A stretch of DNA of 64,000 nt from NCBI GenBank assembly GCA_029204225.1, contig CM055096.1:39179866-39243865 (forward strand), in the 5' to 3' direction. The stretch comes from Diphasiastrum complanatum (lineage: Eukaryota > Streptophyta > Lycopodiopsida > Lycopodiales > Lycopodiaceae). Numbering within the stretch: the stretch's first letter is position 1; the number at the start of each line of letters is the position of its first letter. Below, one piece after another: positions 1 to 10,610 of this stretch. The notes beneath the pieces are model-generated. The model saw nothing but the letters and a program-made list of their open reading frames with translations. It had not been told where the DNA came from and ran no database searches. A program made the translations under genes and the position numbers.

Positions 1-17
1 ACAAATTTTGGCAAAGG

Positions 18-377
18 TTGGGTGAGTCAAGCACACAAGGCAGGAGAACAAATTTGAGAGGTAAGAATATCTTTCAAGGTGATCTCAACTTTGCCTTCAT
101 GGAAAAAGTGTTGAGTGATGAGCCACTAACATTTGAGAAAGCTTCTCATAATCCAAAATCTCTAGAAACTATGAATGAGGAGTATTCATCCATTGTGAAA
201 AAGGGAACATGGGAGCTTGTACATCCTCAAGTAGCAACAAAACCCATTGGCACCAGATGGGTCTATCGCATAAAGTACCGTTCCAACAGGTCTATTGGTC
301 ATTGGTGTTTTATTAGAGAACTGAAGCAACTCATTATATCTGTATATCTGAGCATCCCCTTGAGTGAGATAAAATAG
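18..377 (+). pseudogene. Ty1/copia reverse transcriptase N-terminal fragment
   Basis: The frame carries the conserved start of copia RT: MNEEYSSIVKKGTWELV (from about 171), then a TRWVYRIKY block. In copia polyproteins this segment precedes the RT fingers and is normally followed by about 200 more residues. Here homology stops near 290 and the frame runs into unrelated sequence. No LTR or PBS is visible nearby and the piece begins at or before the window edge. It is a dead fragment. The family assignment is secure, the lineage is not. Confidence 0.75.
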
Positions 378-574
378 ACTATGACATTGTGCTCTCACTC
401 TTTTATGATTAGTATTAGTTCAGCATTGAGACCACCATCACTCATGTCCTCTCTCTTTGTTCTCTCCTGTCCAGAATAGTTGGTGTTTGGTTAATCTAGG
501 ATCAGATTTCCTACATTTATGCTCTTGTTTGCAGCTATACTCCAACCAAAAGATTTCCCATGTTTCAAATACAC

Positions 575-718
575 CTTATCTGAATTGTCTCCTCAAACTT
601 TATGTCCAACTTACAAAAACACATCCACCTCTGCAAATTTCCAATTGTCACCATTGTCACATTAGGGAATCGCTTTGCAACGTCAAATCCTTCCAAACAA
701 ATCTCCCTTGCTCGTAAA
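575..718 (-). CDS. Possible further exon of the minus-strand host gene
   Basis: On the minus strand a frame stays open across this stretch and reads coding-like, for example EGFDVAKRFPNVTMVTIGN and KLDIKFEETIQ. It ends at a possible donor (ATAAG|GTGTAT). A possible acceptor near 718-720 has the phase needed after the 1059-1160 exon, but it lacks a good pyrimidine tract. It is downstream of, and on the same strand as, the better-supported exons, which is the main reason to list it. A plus-strand frame is also open here, so chance is a real alternative. Confidence 0.25.
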
Positions 719-720
719 TA

Positions 721-1058
721 CTCCCTCCTTTCTACTCATCATCCATGTCTACTCACCTTCATATGTCACATGTAGTAAACACACAAGTGACAAAACACAA
801 AAGCATGAAGATTGTTGACTACCAGACCATTACCCATCCATATATACGATGTAGTCTATGGTAACATGTATTGAAGGAAATAGGCACGCCAAAATAAAAT
901 CCCATGCTCTAGTTTTCAAAAAGATTAATTTAAGAAACAATTGCTTCATATACTACCTGGCCACCAGCACAAAAAACTGGATACCAAGAGAAACTTCTAA
1001 CCGAATAATATCACAAAACCCATATTAAACCAAAAGAGTCAAAATCAAACACACTAAC
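721..1058. other. Non-coding, probable intron
   Basis: No transposon homology or long frame is visible. On the minus strand it would be intron downstream of the exon ending at 1059. A weak 20-nt candidate exon occurs near 949-968, between TATCCAG and a CAG|GTAGTA donor. Its phase fits, but I do not call it. Confidence 0.3.
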
Positions 1059-1160
1059 CATCAGAGGAAAGTAGTGCAGCTCTTTGAACGAGAGTTTTCA
1101 CTGTCGAGTGTTGCACTGTTAGTGCTTCTATCTGGCCCCTGTATTCTCTGACCTTCATAT
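1059..1160 (-). CDS. Internal exon of a putative OB-fold host gene (exon C)
   Basis: This 102-nt stretch begins after TTTCAAAG and ends before a GTTAGTG donor on the minus strand. It begins with 2 nt that complete a codon and ends with 1 nt. The preceding exon (2080-2221) ends with a single A, so the join gives Asn and the sequence GDIVFLQ-N-MKVREYRGQIEA. In OB-fold proteins a GDIV-x-L-x-N-x-K/V block followed by YRG is common, which supports the join. The exon continues TVQHSTVKTLVQRAALLSSD. No transposon similarity is seen. Splicing and function are inferred. Confidence 0.55.
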
Positions 1161-2079
1161 CTTTGAAAGTAATAAACATACCAAATCTGTCAGAAAATTA
1201 AATCTAGAAACTGCATTTTAGTTTTCCTTTCAATTGATGAACAAACCACACAAAGAATGCAAACGAACCAGCATGCCACAGGAAAGAGTGCAGAAGGTGG
1301 TTAGAGAATAAAAAAGACAAAATTGTGCAAGTGGAGAGCAAGAAAATGACCCTACGAGGACTAGGTCTAGCATCTAAATACACTTTTCCTTTGAACAAAC
1401 CAAGCAAATATCGGTAAAGCCAAAAACCTTCGAAACTTGTATGGACTTGACGAACACAATGTTTTGCATTTTGCTAACACCAGTAAATTGGTGAAAGTAC
1501 GCACAAAAATGACAAACACAACAGATTTGCTACAAAAATTACATTAATCTACTCGTTAGGTATCTGACAAATATGTAAATGTGAGTGCAACTAGTCGACC
1601 ACAAAATGCACACAAAACATACAAGACATCCAATGATTATTTACTCTTTAGCACATCCTAGATACTAAGTTGTAGCATATCTAGTCAGGAAATTCCAAAC
1701 TTCAAGAAATACGCTTATAGAAGTAATGTGAATGGGAGCAGATGAGAACAGCCAGGATAAATCAGTTGGCTACGGCTTCAAAGATGACACTCGTTCCTCA
1801 AGAAATATGGGAGGAGGTTGATTGCACAACTAAGTGCACAAGCAATAACTATAGCAGGTGATAAGGACTGGGGAAAGTAAAAAATTTGATTGATTTCTAA
1901 ATTTAGTATATAATTTCATCACCTAAAAGCTGACTGACACTATGTGACGTGTTAAATTTGCTTGTATTATAGCAATTCTTATAGAGCAAGGCTTCATTTA
2001 ACACTAAGTACCCTTCCTTTAAGGATACTTCTGCTAATGGTGAAAAACAATAAGAATTATGTTAAGATGCAGAAAGTAC

Positions 2080-2221
2080 TTTGTAGGAAAACGATGTCTC
2101 CAGCACAAATGTTGGTGCTAGCATGAACTTGCCATAGCACAACTTTGAAGTAAATGCGAGTCCTATCTCCCACAAGCATAGTTGCCTTGTTTACAGGTAC
2201 ATTCCTGATGTTCTTTATGAT
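2080..2221 (-). CDS. Internal exon of a putative OB-fold host gene (exon B)
   Basis: This 142-nt minus-strand exon opens after GATGTAAAG at phase 0 and closes at ACAAA|GTACTT with one leftover base. It encodes 47 residues, including IIKNIRNVPVNKATM, GDRTRIYFKVVLWQ and NICAGDIVFLQ. The hydrophobic-aromatic-VLW pattern followed by AGDIV is the kind of beta4-beta5 signature seen in OB folds of RPA or shieldin-2-like proteins. That is family knowledge from memory, not a search. The acceptor lacks a strong pyrimidine tract. The frame is closed by a TGA nine codons upstream, so an exon border is needed close to where I place it. Confidence 0.6.
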
Positions 2222-3049
2222 CTTTACATCACCAACATCAAGCAGTCAACACATGAGATGACAAAAATCAAAATAATCACATCCAAGACTAAGACTTATT
2301 TAGTGTGCCATGCTAATATTTCCACTACTAAACAAAAGAACTATAGAAAGTTGCACTTTGGTCTCAGCTAACACTGCTTGCAGACTTTCATCAACATGGG
2401 TTCAGCACGTTGCTGGATGAGCTTATGCAACAAAATCAACAATAATTCCTTGCAACAGAAAGACAGCACCTAATCATAACCCATGTATGCAGTTACCAGC
2501 ATAAACGTACAAAAAAAGCCTGAGAACTGCTTTTAATCACTCCAAAACTCAGGAACAGTGATTAACATACAGCAGAATCCTGTATGTAAGAAATAAGACA
2601 TATCGCTTATACTTTACAGAAGTATAATGAGTTACATGCCAACTGGTTACAATTCTGGAATCTTTTGAAAAGAGCAGACATTTGAGACCCGGGTCCTTAG
2701 TTGTACATAAATAAACAACACTTTAAGGTCACAATCAGTAGCCTTGGAGAAGTTGAAGTACAGCTCATGCATTATTTAAACAATAGAGCTTGCATGCTAT
2801 GAAGTTTGTAAGGCCCATAGTTACAAACTCGATCACAAATTTAGCTTGGAGAAGTTGAATTACAGCTCATGCATTATTTAAACTATAGAGCATTACTGCA
2901 GCTTGCATGCTATGAAGTTTGTAAGGCCCATAGTTACAAACTCAATCACAAATTTAGTACCACACGTAACTACTAACAACAATAGACCATAAAAGATGAA
3001 TCAAATAGCATTCGCCAACAAGAATAATGAAAGAACATTAAATAGTGAC
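2222..3049. other. Probable intron with local duplication
   Basis: No gene is visible apart from a short open minus-strand frame near 2310-2420, which I could not connect to the exons. It contains the tandem duplication at 2743-2957. The stretch is otherwise AT-rich and unassigned. Confidence 0.35.
2743..2957 (+). repeat. Two-copy tandem duplication of about 102-113 bp
   Basis: Unit 1 (2743-2844) and unit 2 (2845-2957) both run from CTTGGAGAAGTTGAA through CATGCATTATTTAAAC to CTCRATCACAAATTTAG. Unit 2 carries about 11-12 extra bases (ATTACTGCAGC) and few substitutions, so the duplication is fairly recent compared with the surrounding decay. Confidence 0.85.
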
Positions 3050-3060
3050 CAGTCGATCCC
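3050..3060 (-). CDS. Candidate 11-nt micro-exon of the host gene
   Basis: On the minus strand GGGATCGACTG is preceded by a strong acceptor (GCTTTTCCTAACAG) and followed by GTCACT. The preceding exon ends in phase 1 and the following exon starts in phase 0. This piece (2 nt plus three codons) converts one phase to the other, and the join reads ASP-GDRL-IIKNIRNV. A GDR/GDx-V/L-x-I/L-K-N sequence is typical of an OB-fold strand. It was found by looking for a phase-compatible exon, so it needs transcript evidence. Confidence 0.4.
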
Positions 3061-3153
3061 CTGTTAGGAAAAGCAATGAGCCTTCCACAAAGAACTCAAG
3101 AGTAATTCAAAAACAAGCTACTAAATGAGTGAAAGTGCTCCTACTTATACTAC

Positions 3154-3213
3154 CTGGTGATGCTTGGTTGAGCAAGTTACGTCGAGTCCAATCTGTACCC
3201 CTTAACCATATGT
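3154..3213 (-). CDS. Internal exon of a putative OB-fold host gene (exon A)
   Basis: The 60-nt exon is bordered on the minus strand by TTATTATTCTTCAG and CCAG|GTAGTA, both good plant splice sites. Only one frame is open: 2 nt, then 19 codons reading IWLRGTDWTRRNLLNQASP, then one base. The other two frames contain stops. It leads into the candidate micro-exon at 3050-3060. The exon before it must end with one base, and I did not find that exon. Confidence 0.5.
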
Positions 3214-4517
3214 CTGAAGAATAATAAAAAGGGCCCTTGAAACATCAAGGGGTCCCCAAGGTAAATAAGGACATGTGCCCATAATATGCCCTACTGTACT
3301 ATCTATCCATAAAACTCCACTGCTAGCAAAATCATTGCCCTCAATGGGGGATGAAAACGAAAGTGCATCAAAAGTGAAGAAAGATGACTGTAGACAGTGC
3401 TCAAAAGAAATCTGACCAACAGATTAAGGTTGGGTAGTCAAGGATGATGGATATGCCCTTGAAGAATGTTGCATACAAATTGCAAAAGAGCACAATATCT
3501 AGGCCGAACTAAAAGCTGCAACATGAGAATTATAAACTGTTGCCGTTAAACGAGAGATGCTCTGTCAAGCCATACAAATGGACCAAGAATGCCAAAAGAA
3601 AGCATCACAATGAGAATCAATGAAAATAAGTCCCAGAAGGATGTTGCTGCAAACATGTATGCCTCAAGCCAAGCATATGGAAAAAGAATCTCACATTAAG
3701 GCACCAAGGCACCAACTCTTAACTACACATGTGGCTGTACCAGTGGACCAAGTGATGGGATACTGTGCCAACCTGAAGGACCAATAAAGAATGATGCCAT
3801 AAATCTGCTAAATAAAAGGTGGACACATGTCCACCATTGTCAGACTTAAAGTTCAATGTGATGGATCCCAAGCAAGCTCTCTTAAGTGAGTGACCCAAAA
3901 TGCTTGATAGGTATTACACCAAGTGAGCCCAGTGAGACAAATAATACCGCTATGAATAGTGTACCACTATGAGGAGGTACAAAGAGAGATGCGCCATAGG
4001 ACAATGTCTGGTGCCACTAGATATCGTGGCCAAACATAACACACAAAGGCGAATGGAGGAATGCTAGTACTGCGCCTCTGCCAACATGCAATCTGCTGCC
4101 ACATATACATAAGAAAAGTCTACCAACAAGAACCACAATAACTCTGTTGTAAATAGAGAGGACTAGTATGGGACAATAAGCTCATAGATGTGCAACGGCT
4201 TCACTTTGATGAAGCCAAGAGCATAAAAGAAGGATAGAAGCAACAGCAGTAGAAACATCACATAGAACTGGTTTTAAAGATTAGCATCAGAATAAGTATC
4301 GTAGCTAAACGGTGCCAAAGCAATAGCAAACACTGATCTGCGAAGTGTATGGCCCATTAGCATTACCAAAAACAGTCCCCTCATCATAGTCAAGCAGAAG
4401 TTGTTGATTCTAAATGTGTACGGAGCAAGGATGTTGTGGCCCAGTGTTCCCTCGAATCACAATTTGAATCTTAAATCAGTTTCAACTAGCCCAATTCATT
4501 CAAAAATATGATTCGAT
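3214..4517. other. Unassigned non-coding sequence, probable intron
   Basis: No long frame, LTR terminus or recognised transposon domain is visible on either strand. It lies between host-gene exons and the first gypsy gag fragment. Old unrecognisable repeats are likely. Confidence 0.3.
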
Positions 4518-5505
4518 TCAAATAGGAGTTAGAACCTTCACTGCATCAATGCACAAGCAGAAGAGGCTCAAACTGTGAGTAGCGACGAACAAAAACAGGA
4601 CGAGGAGAAAAAGGAGGACGTGGTGCAGAAGGAAGAGTGGATGAAGGCGAACTGACAGATGTGGGACTAGCAGAGGATGGAGAGGAAAAAATAGGACGTG
4701 TGAAAGGACGCAAAGGACGAGAAACAAAGGAAGAGATGGGAGAGTACTTGTGCTGCAGTGTGGTAGCAAGGGAGATGGCGTGAGAAAGTGAGTGGAAAAA
4801 AAGAAAAAACATCATACCTGAGTGCGCCTCGTAGACCAGCAATGTAGCGAGAGATGAGCTCCAATGTAGAAATATTTGGGAATAGATAGGAAAGCTCTGT
4901 AAACCGTGTCGTATAAGCAGCCAAGTCACCAGTGTGAGATAAACTGCGAAAGATGTCGCGCTGTCGAATAAGCCACTGAGGATCAATCATCGCTAGGCGG
5001 AGTGTTGTCATAAACTCTGTCCAACTAGCAAGGCCAGGGTGTGAAGCCGTCTGGCGAAACATGCACCACCAAGTAGCAGCACGGCCCTCCAAATGTAAAG
5101 CAGCCAAATGTATCCGCAAATGTCAGTCTTAGGAAACATAAGGAAGTAGGTCTCAAGCTTAGAATACCAATTCTTGAGTTCATTCCCATCGGATGACCCA
5201 GAATACACAGTAAGCTGAACCTTATCCTTAAAGTCTCGTGGCAAAGGACCAGAAGATGAAGGAGTCTCGGGTGGTGGAAATGTACGCTGTGGGGGAGATA
5301 GTGGAAAAACACTGGATTGTAATGATAGTGTAGCAATCTGGGCAGAAAGAGAAGTGAACGTCTCTCGTAACTCCTGGCGTAAATCAGTGCGTACATCACT
5401 CATGGCTTCCCTAAGATGATCTCGGAATTCATGCCGTACTTCGTCAAGGTAAGTGGAAGACGGTATGCGAGGCTCAAAAGATGTAGGGGAAGTATCCATG
5501 GTCAA
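4518..5505 (-). pseudogene. Ty3/gypsy gag (Retrotrans_gag) fragment
   Basis: Read leftwards from ATG at about 5505 (MTMDTSPTSF), the gag begins with a charged helical region (DEVRHEFRDHLREAMSDVRT). It then has VQLTVYSGSSDGNELKNWY and, after a frameshift near 5110, LHLEGRAATWW, SWTEFMTTLRLAM and ISRYIAGLRGALRYDV. That is the standard order of the plant gypsy capsid domain. The coding frame fails after about 4850 in repeated stops and frame changes. Protease and pol are absent to the left. The host is presumably the intron of the OB-fold gene. Confidence 0.85.
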
Positions 5506-6060
5506 GGAATGCAGGAAGTGAAGAGAGTGTAAGAAAAGCTTAATATCGGAGGGAGCGGACTTTTGTCGTCACCCCAAATACGCTTTAGGTACACAAACGA
5601 CACTAAGAGCAAGAAAGGAAATGACAAATGTCAAGAAAAGGTGTGGAAAGCAAGGAAAAACCAGCAAAGATACCTCTCGATAAAGCTCCAAGCGTGTGCG
5701 AAGAGCTGGCTGGAAAATGTGACCACAAGGAGAATGAAAGTGGGCACTGGACAGCCTCCAATCAATGCTGAAAATATGGCTGGAAATCTGTGGAAAACGT
5801 GATGAAATAGGGCGATGGACAGCCTCCAATCAAAACTGAAATATGGCTGAAACTCTGCTGGAACAATGGCTGAAAAATGTGATGAAGTAGGGCGCTGGAC
5901 AGCCTCCAATCAATGCTGAAAAGATGGCTGGGAATCCTTTCCCTGAATCAAATGGAGGATTCAAAACAAAAAGAGGGAAAAGGATTTGGAACTTGGGCGC
6001 CGGAAATAATCTGCCCAAAAAAAACAAAAAAAAAAATTTCCAGCCGCCAAATTTAACGGA
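5506..6060 (-). repeat. Leader/LTR-derived stretch with three tandem units
   Basis: Units beginning at about 5749, 5817 and 5897 share GGACAGCCTCCAATCAA followed by a CTGAAAATATGGCTG-like core and GTGATGAARTAGGGCG. Spacing is 68 and 80 bp. It lies 5' of the gag start on the gag strand, as a gypsy leader or U5 would. An A-rich run follows near 6018. Confidence 0.6.
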
Positions 6061-6239
6061 AGTACTTCCTCTAACTATCTGCTAAAGCTCCCGCTCTTGG
6101 TTGGATTGACCTCTTAAATTTCTTGACTTTTCTTTCCCAAGGGTAAAAGCGACCGGTAGTAGCTGCTTCACGCTCCTTGGCCTTTTGTCCATCTTCATAG
6201 TAAAGGGCCATATGTAGTCTCTAGAGGATGTGGGTCTAC

Positions 6240-6900
6240 TCGTTTCTCACAAAAAGCCTAAGACTCTCATGCAAGCCCTCCACAAAATGGAATACCTATA
6301 AAAACATCAATACCTCCTCAAGTATTTGCATACTCTTGTATAGACATAATGCCTTGCTTCAAACTAGTCCATTCCTACATTGCCTAGTTTTTTTCATCTA
6401 ATCGGACCCAATTTTCCGTGAACATTTGCTTCAAAGCCTCCCATGTAACAAGGACTAGGTTATTTTTTTCAACCTTTTGCCACCAACTCTATGTTGTCTC
6501 TTGGAGGCGATAAGTAGTCTCAATAATCTTCTAATTGTTGTCCTCCATTCCACACATCTGAAAAGATTTCTCCCTTTTTTGAAGCCAGTTCTTAACTGCA
6601 TCGGTATTTCTCATGGCAACTGCTCCAATATACTTCAGCGGCTTCAAATCTTTGATAGATGGTAGCTTCCTCTATTTCGATGGTAGGTCAACTTCTTTCT
6701 CACTTGAGTCTTGACAATGGATCAATATCTACCACAATCATTCCACTTACCCTCTCTTGTTCTTGTGGGGATCTAATATCCTTCAACTAATCAAGGATTT
6801 ATTGTAGTTATGTACAATCACCTCCATGGCATCCACCTTGGCAACGACTTTAATTCGAAGTATCTTGGTGCTAGTGCCTTCCAAGGGATCTATACTACAT
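6240..6900 (-). pseudogene. Second, heavily decayed gypsy gag
   Basis: One minus-strand frame with several stops reads IKDLKPLKYIGAVAMRNTDA, KNWLQKREKSFQMCGMED, TWEALKQMFTENW, LKQGIMSIQEYANT and GLHESLRLFVRNE. This is the plant Retrotrans_gag pattern (WL-x-E/K-x-x-F; WW; W-x-x-F/L; MRLKQG-like; Y-x-x-x-F; EGL). Stops in frame include those after MEDNN, ETT and EKN. No open frame longer than 60 codons survives. It is a different family from the gag at 4518-5505. Confidence 0.7.
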
Positions 6901-8237
6901 TGTCCCTTCAATGTCAAACTTAGCAAATGTAGGATAAAGCCTCAATTAGAAAAAATATCAACACGCAAGAGACCTTAAATCAGATTTGCAATTTAAGTTT
7001 TTATTGAAAAATCTCTTGTAGGTTACTAACATTAACCTTATTTTTAGATCTGAATAAAGAAAAATGCCCAAAACCTAATCAAAATCCAGATAGGGCTAAT
7101 TGCCATGTTTTTTCAGATCTGAATTTTTTTGAAATCTCTTTGTTGTAGGTTGCAATTTGTGTAGGAACTACATGAAAAGTTACTATTGCACACTGAGGGC
7201 GTGTTAACTTCAATTTCAACAAAAATTTCCAAACAATTTGAGCCACAAAAACAAATACAAGGACAATGACTATTTGCACGACAATAAAGACTGTAATTAA
7301 GGCAAAATTCCAACGATTTTGACAACCCTAATAAGATGATCCCCAAGAAGAAAGAGGAGACAAGAATTCCAAAAACTCCCAATGGCAGGAAGGCGAGTTT
7401 CCACCTATATATACAGCCTACAGAAGCCTATGCATGATGCCATGCAACCCCCATATTGACTGGTCTCACTCTAGGTCCAACTGATAGTCTCTCTGCATGC
7501 ATACTAGTTGTCACGCACCATGCGTTGCTCCACATGTCACTGTAGGAGTGCATGGGTCCTCACAAGGTTAATAATTACATAGCTAGTCTAAAATGGAGTC
7601 CCAAATCCTCATAAATGGACATGGACATTGGACATAACACCTAACTCTAGCAATGGACACCAAACTCTAGCAATGGACACCAGAAGCTCACTTCAAGGGA
7701 GTGGTGGACAAAAAAATCACCAAATCTGAAATTTAGTCAAGTTTGCAACTCTCTAACCCACAAAGCTCTGACCAGGATATTCAAACAACACATATATAGG
7801 CTCTCACATCCCAGTCCTCGATCTCTCATCACGCATATGGCACATGTCCTATTGACCAATCAACTCTCCTTTTTAGAAGGTCAATCCAACTAATTTTGAT
7901 AAATGACTCAGTACCCCATGCCAACGCTAAGCACTACTCTCGAGGATTACTATAAACTAATTACAGCATAATTACAATGGTCAGCACATGCCAGTGCCAA
8001 GCCATTTCAATAATTACAAATGCACAACTATCATAAAATACTATAAATATTGTTTATAAATGGGATAGGGAGCCTATTGTTGCTTTGGAGAGCGAATACT
8101 GGAAGGGCATTAGTGTGAAGGATACAATTGTGTACCATAACTATGCGCCCTAAGGTGACAGTCTTCATTACAAGGAAAAACACTAGTCCGACATTGTCGA
8201 CATTTTTAGTGCCACGTGTCAGCACCTTACACTACCT
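6901..8237. other. Non-coding, possibly old LTR material
   Basis: No coding match is seen. A TATATATAG motif on the minus strand (7405-7413) could be a TATA box of an old LTR driving leftward transcription toward the gag. A 22-bp repeat (CTCTAGCAATGGACACCA) occurs twice near 7643-7682. Element borders could not be placed. Confidence 0.3.
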
Positions 8238-8302
8238 CTAGTCATCGATCAAAGTATGGACCATGCTTGAAATGTAACCCACTTGTACTATGTATATAGA
8301 GG

Positions 8303-9424
8303 TGAGGGCTGCCTCAACAAGAGTTCGATTCCGCCGTTCTGCAACACCATTGTGCTGAGGGGTGTACACAACCGCAAACTGATGTAAAATGTTATTGCTG
8401 GTATAAAACTCCTGAAATTTTGCAGAAATATATTCACCACCACAATCTGTACGTAGTTCTCTAACTCTCTTTGAAGTCTTAGAGTACACAAAACTGAGAA
8501 GAGAAATTCTTTAAATTTTGAAAGAATGTCACTTTTATTAGCAATAAAATAAACCATTGCTAATCGACTAAAATCGTCAATGAATGTGACAAAATAACGT
8601 GCACCACCAATAGAATTAACAGGCAAAGGTCCACAAACATCTGAGTCAAGTAATTCAAGAAGCTCCTTAGCTTTATAACCCTCCTTATTAAATGGAGAGT
8701 GAGTCATCTTGCCCAACATGCAAGGGTCACATGGATGATATGAAGTAGGAATATTGATGTCGAGATTAACCCCTTCAAACAACTTCCGCTTCGCTGCATA
8801 TAGAATGCTTCGCATGCTTATGTGATAGAGCCTAGCATGCCATAATGCATGCATCTTGTCTTCCACGGCTGAAACTTCGTCACATGCAATAAGAACCTTT
8901 GCATGATAAAAGTTCTCCCTCCTTAAGCCTGTTGCAAGCTGCCTTCCACTTTTTATGTCCATTAGCCTGCAATCATTGTCAAGAAACAAAACTTTGATGC
9001 CCACATCTGTCATGCGGGCTACTGACAATAAATCCTTTTGCATGGATGGTACATGTAATACATTTCGAAGAACTTTAGAACCTCCACTAGTGAGTAAACT
9101 CAAGCTTCCTATTCCAAAAACATCATGTTGACTACCATCTCCTAAAATGACATATCTTTGAGTGTAACAAGGAGAATAACTAGACAACATAGCTCTTTTA
9201 GAGATGATATGAGTAGTAGCTCCAGAATCTATCACAACTTCGGATGTATTATCAATAGAATTAAAACAATCTTCTACACAGACAAAAGCAGCTTGAGCAT
9301 TCTCTTCTTTGCTAGGGCCAGAAGATTGTTGTTCCTCTTGACAAACATTGGCTTTACTATTGTTAGGCTTAGAATAGCATTTGAAAGATGAATGACTTGT
9401 TTTACCATAGTGTCTACAAGACAC
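8303..9424 (-). pseudogene. Copia protease-integrase segment (family Y-like, copy 1)
   Basis: Order from 9424 leftwards: a gag zinc knuckle with its second Cys changed (CRHYGKTSHSSFKC), protease active site VIDSGATTHI, the GAG-pre-integrase block LWHARLYHISMRSI, CDPCMLGKMTHSPF, then the integrase core. The core has SDVCGPLPV, FVTFIDDFSRLAM, TDCGGEY and HNGVAERRNR, so D, D and E are all present. A 5-nt GAGAA duplication near 8500 shifts the frame inside integrase. Homology ends abruptly at about 8303. The matching family member at 11892-13049 overlaps it over the integrase region. Confidence 0.85.
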
Positions 9425-9544
9425 TCTAGGATTAGCCCAACATTTATCAAGCGTATGTCTAGGCTTTTTACAATAATTGCAAAAAGACTTTTTTGATTTA
9501 GGCTCAATTTGGAATCTTTGTTGTTTGGATCTTGCATGCTAGTA

Positions 9545-9862
9545 GCTTGAAACTCGTTTCCACGTCCTTTTGCCTTGCCCTTTCCTTTCTTCGCATATAA
9601 GGCTTTAGCTCCTCCTTGAGAAGGTGAACTAACATCCTTTACCTTTAGTTGTGCGAATATGGAACTCCTCTTCTCTCATCAGCTCCTCTCGAAGTAAAGC
9701 TACTTTAGCTTTTTCATAAGTCATATCTGCCTGCATGGTGATGGATGTCTTAAAATTCCTGTAAGAGACTGCAAGTCCTCTCAACAGGATAATCAGCCTT
9801 TTCTTCTCCGGAATTGCATGCTCAGGTCCTACATATTCTAAATGAAGAAACAACTTTTCCAA
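9545..9862 (-). pseudogene. Copia gag (UBN2-type) C-terminal part
   Basis: It reads LEYVGPEHAIPEKKRLIILL, GLAVSYRNFKTSITM and YEKAKVALLREELMREEEF, the typical UBN2 gag pattern, just upstream of the zinc-knuckle region of the same element on the minus strand. The gag N-terminus, leader and 5' LTR are missing. At about 9863-9898 the sequence switches to the 3' end of another copia family on the plus strand. Confidence 0.8.
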
Positions 9863-9897
9863 AGACTAAATGTAATCACTTCCAGGATCTTCTCCTG

Positions 9898-10005
9898 TCC
9901 GCTACATGAAGTTTTGGGCAGCAAGCAACATTTTGCATTTTGTTGCAAATTTTCCATTCTACTTCATGTCATGTTATGTTTTTTACATTATCATTTAAAG
10001 AAGGG
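9898..10005 (+). mobile_element. 3' internal end and polypurine tract of copia family X
   Basis: This stretch (TACATGAAGTT..CAGCAAG..TACTTCATG..ATGTTATG..ATTTAAAGAAGGG) matches 19187-19269 immediately before the other family X LTR. AAAGAAGGG serves as polypurine tract before TGTTAG. Confidence 0.75.
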
Positions 10006-10420
10006 TGTTAGAAATAATAAATGATAATGTTAGTTTCCCATAGGTTACTTTGACCCAAAAGGTCGAGACTTGTGTAACCATGGGTTAGGTCTATTATTTA
10101 GACCATGCTAAGTTAGTTTGAGCTAAGTTGGACCCAATTTTGGTCTAGATATATGGGTCCAAGTAAAGTCTAATTATGTTAAGGGGCCCTATCTTGACTT
10201 TTGGGGGTGCCCTATAATTAGTAGTGGATGAACTTAGGGTTTGGAAGAGTCTAGGCCCTTGGAAGGCCTATTTATATGTACTCATTATTCATTTGTAATT
10301 CCTTCCCTTTCTAGCATTGCTACTACTTTCTCTCTCCTTGAGGGCTCCTAACCCTCTCCCTCTTCTTCTTGTATATGGAGATTGAATGTTGGAAGGATCT
10401 TGACACTATGATTTCCTACA
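10006..10420 (+). repeat. LTR of copia family X (copy 1)
   Basis: It starts TGTTAGAAATAATAAATG after a polypurine tract and ends GATTTCCTACA. It shares GGTTACTTTGACCCAAAAGG, TTGTGTAACCATGG and the TTTCCTACA end with the LTR at 19270-19790. It also shares most of its length with the inverted copy at 13827-14165. The right end abuts a copia RNase H fragment at 10421, as if family X had inserted into family Y. Confidence 0.8.
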
Positions 10421-10610
10421 AGGACCAAACATATTCATATCAAATATCATCATTTGAGAGATCTAGTCAAGAAGAAGATTATCTCCCCTATCTTCATTGA
10501 CTCAAGTAACATGGTTGCGGATATTCTTACAAAGCCACTCCATGCAAATAATTTCATCGTCATAGAAAGAAGCTTGGAGTATGTAAAATTGACCAAACTT
10601 AGGAGGGAGT
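10421..10610 (+). pseudogene. Copia RNase H C-terminus (family Y)
   Basis: The frame begins TKHIHIKYHHLRDLVKKK and continues FIDSSNMVADILTKPLHAN, the conserved last block of copia RNase H (KHI-x-I-x-YH ... ADI-TKPL). It ends next to AGGAGGGAGT and an LTR start. All upstream pol is missing because the family X LTR sits directly before it. In the inverted copy around 13827 this segment is deleted. Confidence 0.85.

Noticed and set aside
457-717. 86-codon plus-strand frame
   Set aside because: It is Cys/Leu/His-rich with no motif. The minus strand of the same DNA reads more like a protein and fits the host-gene strand. Neither is certain.
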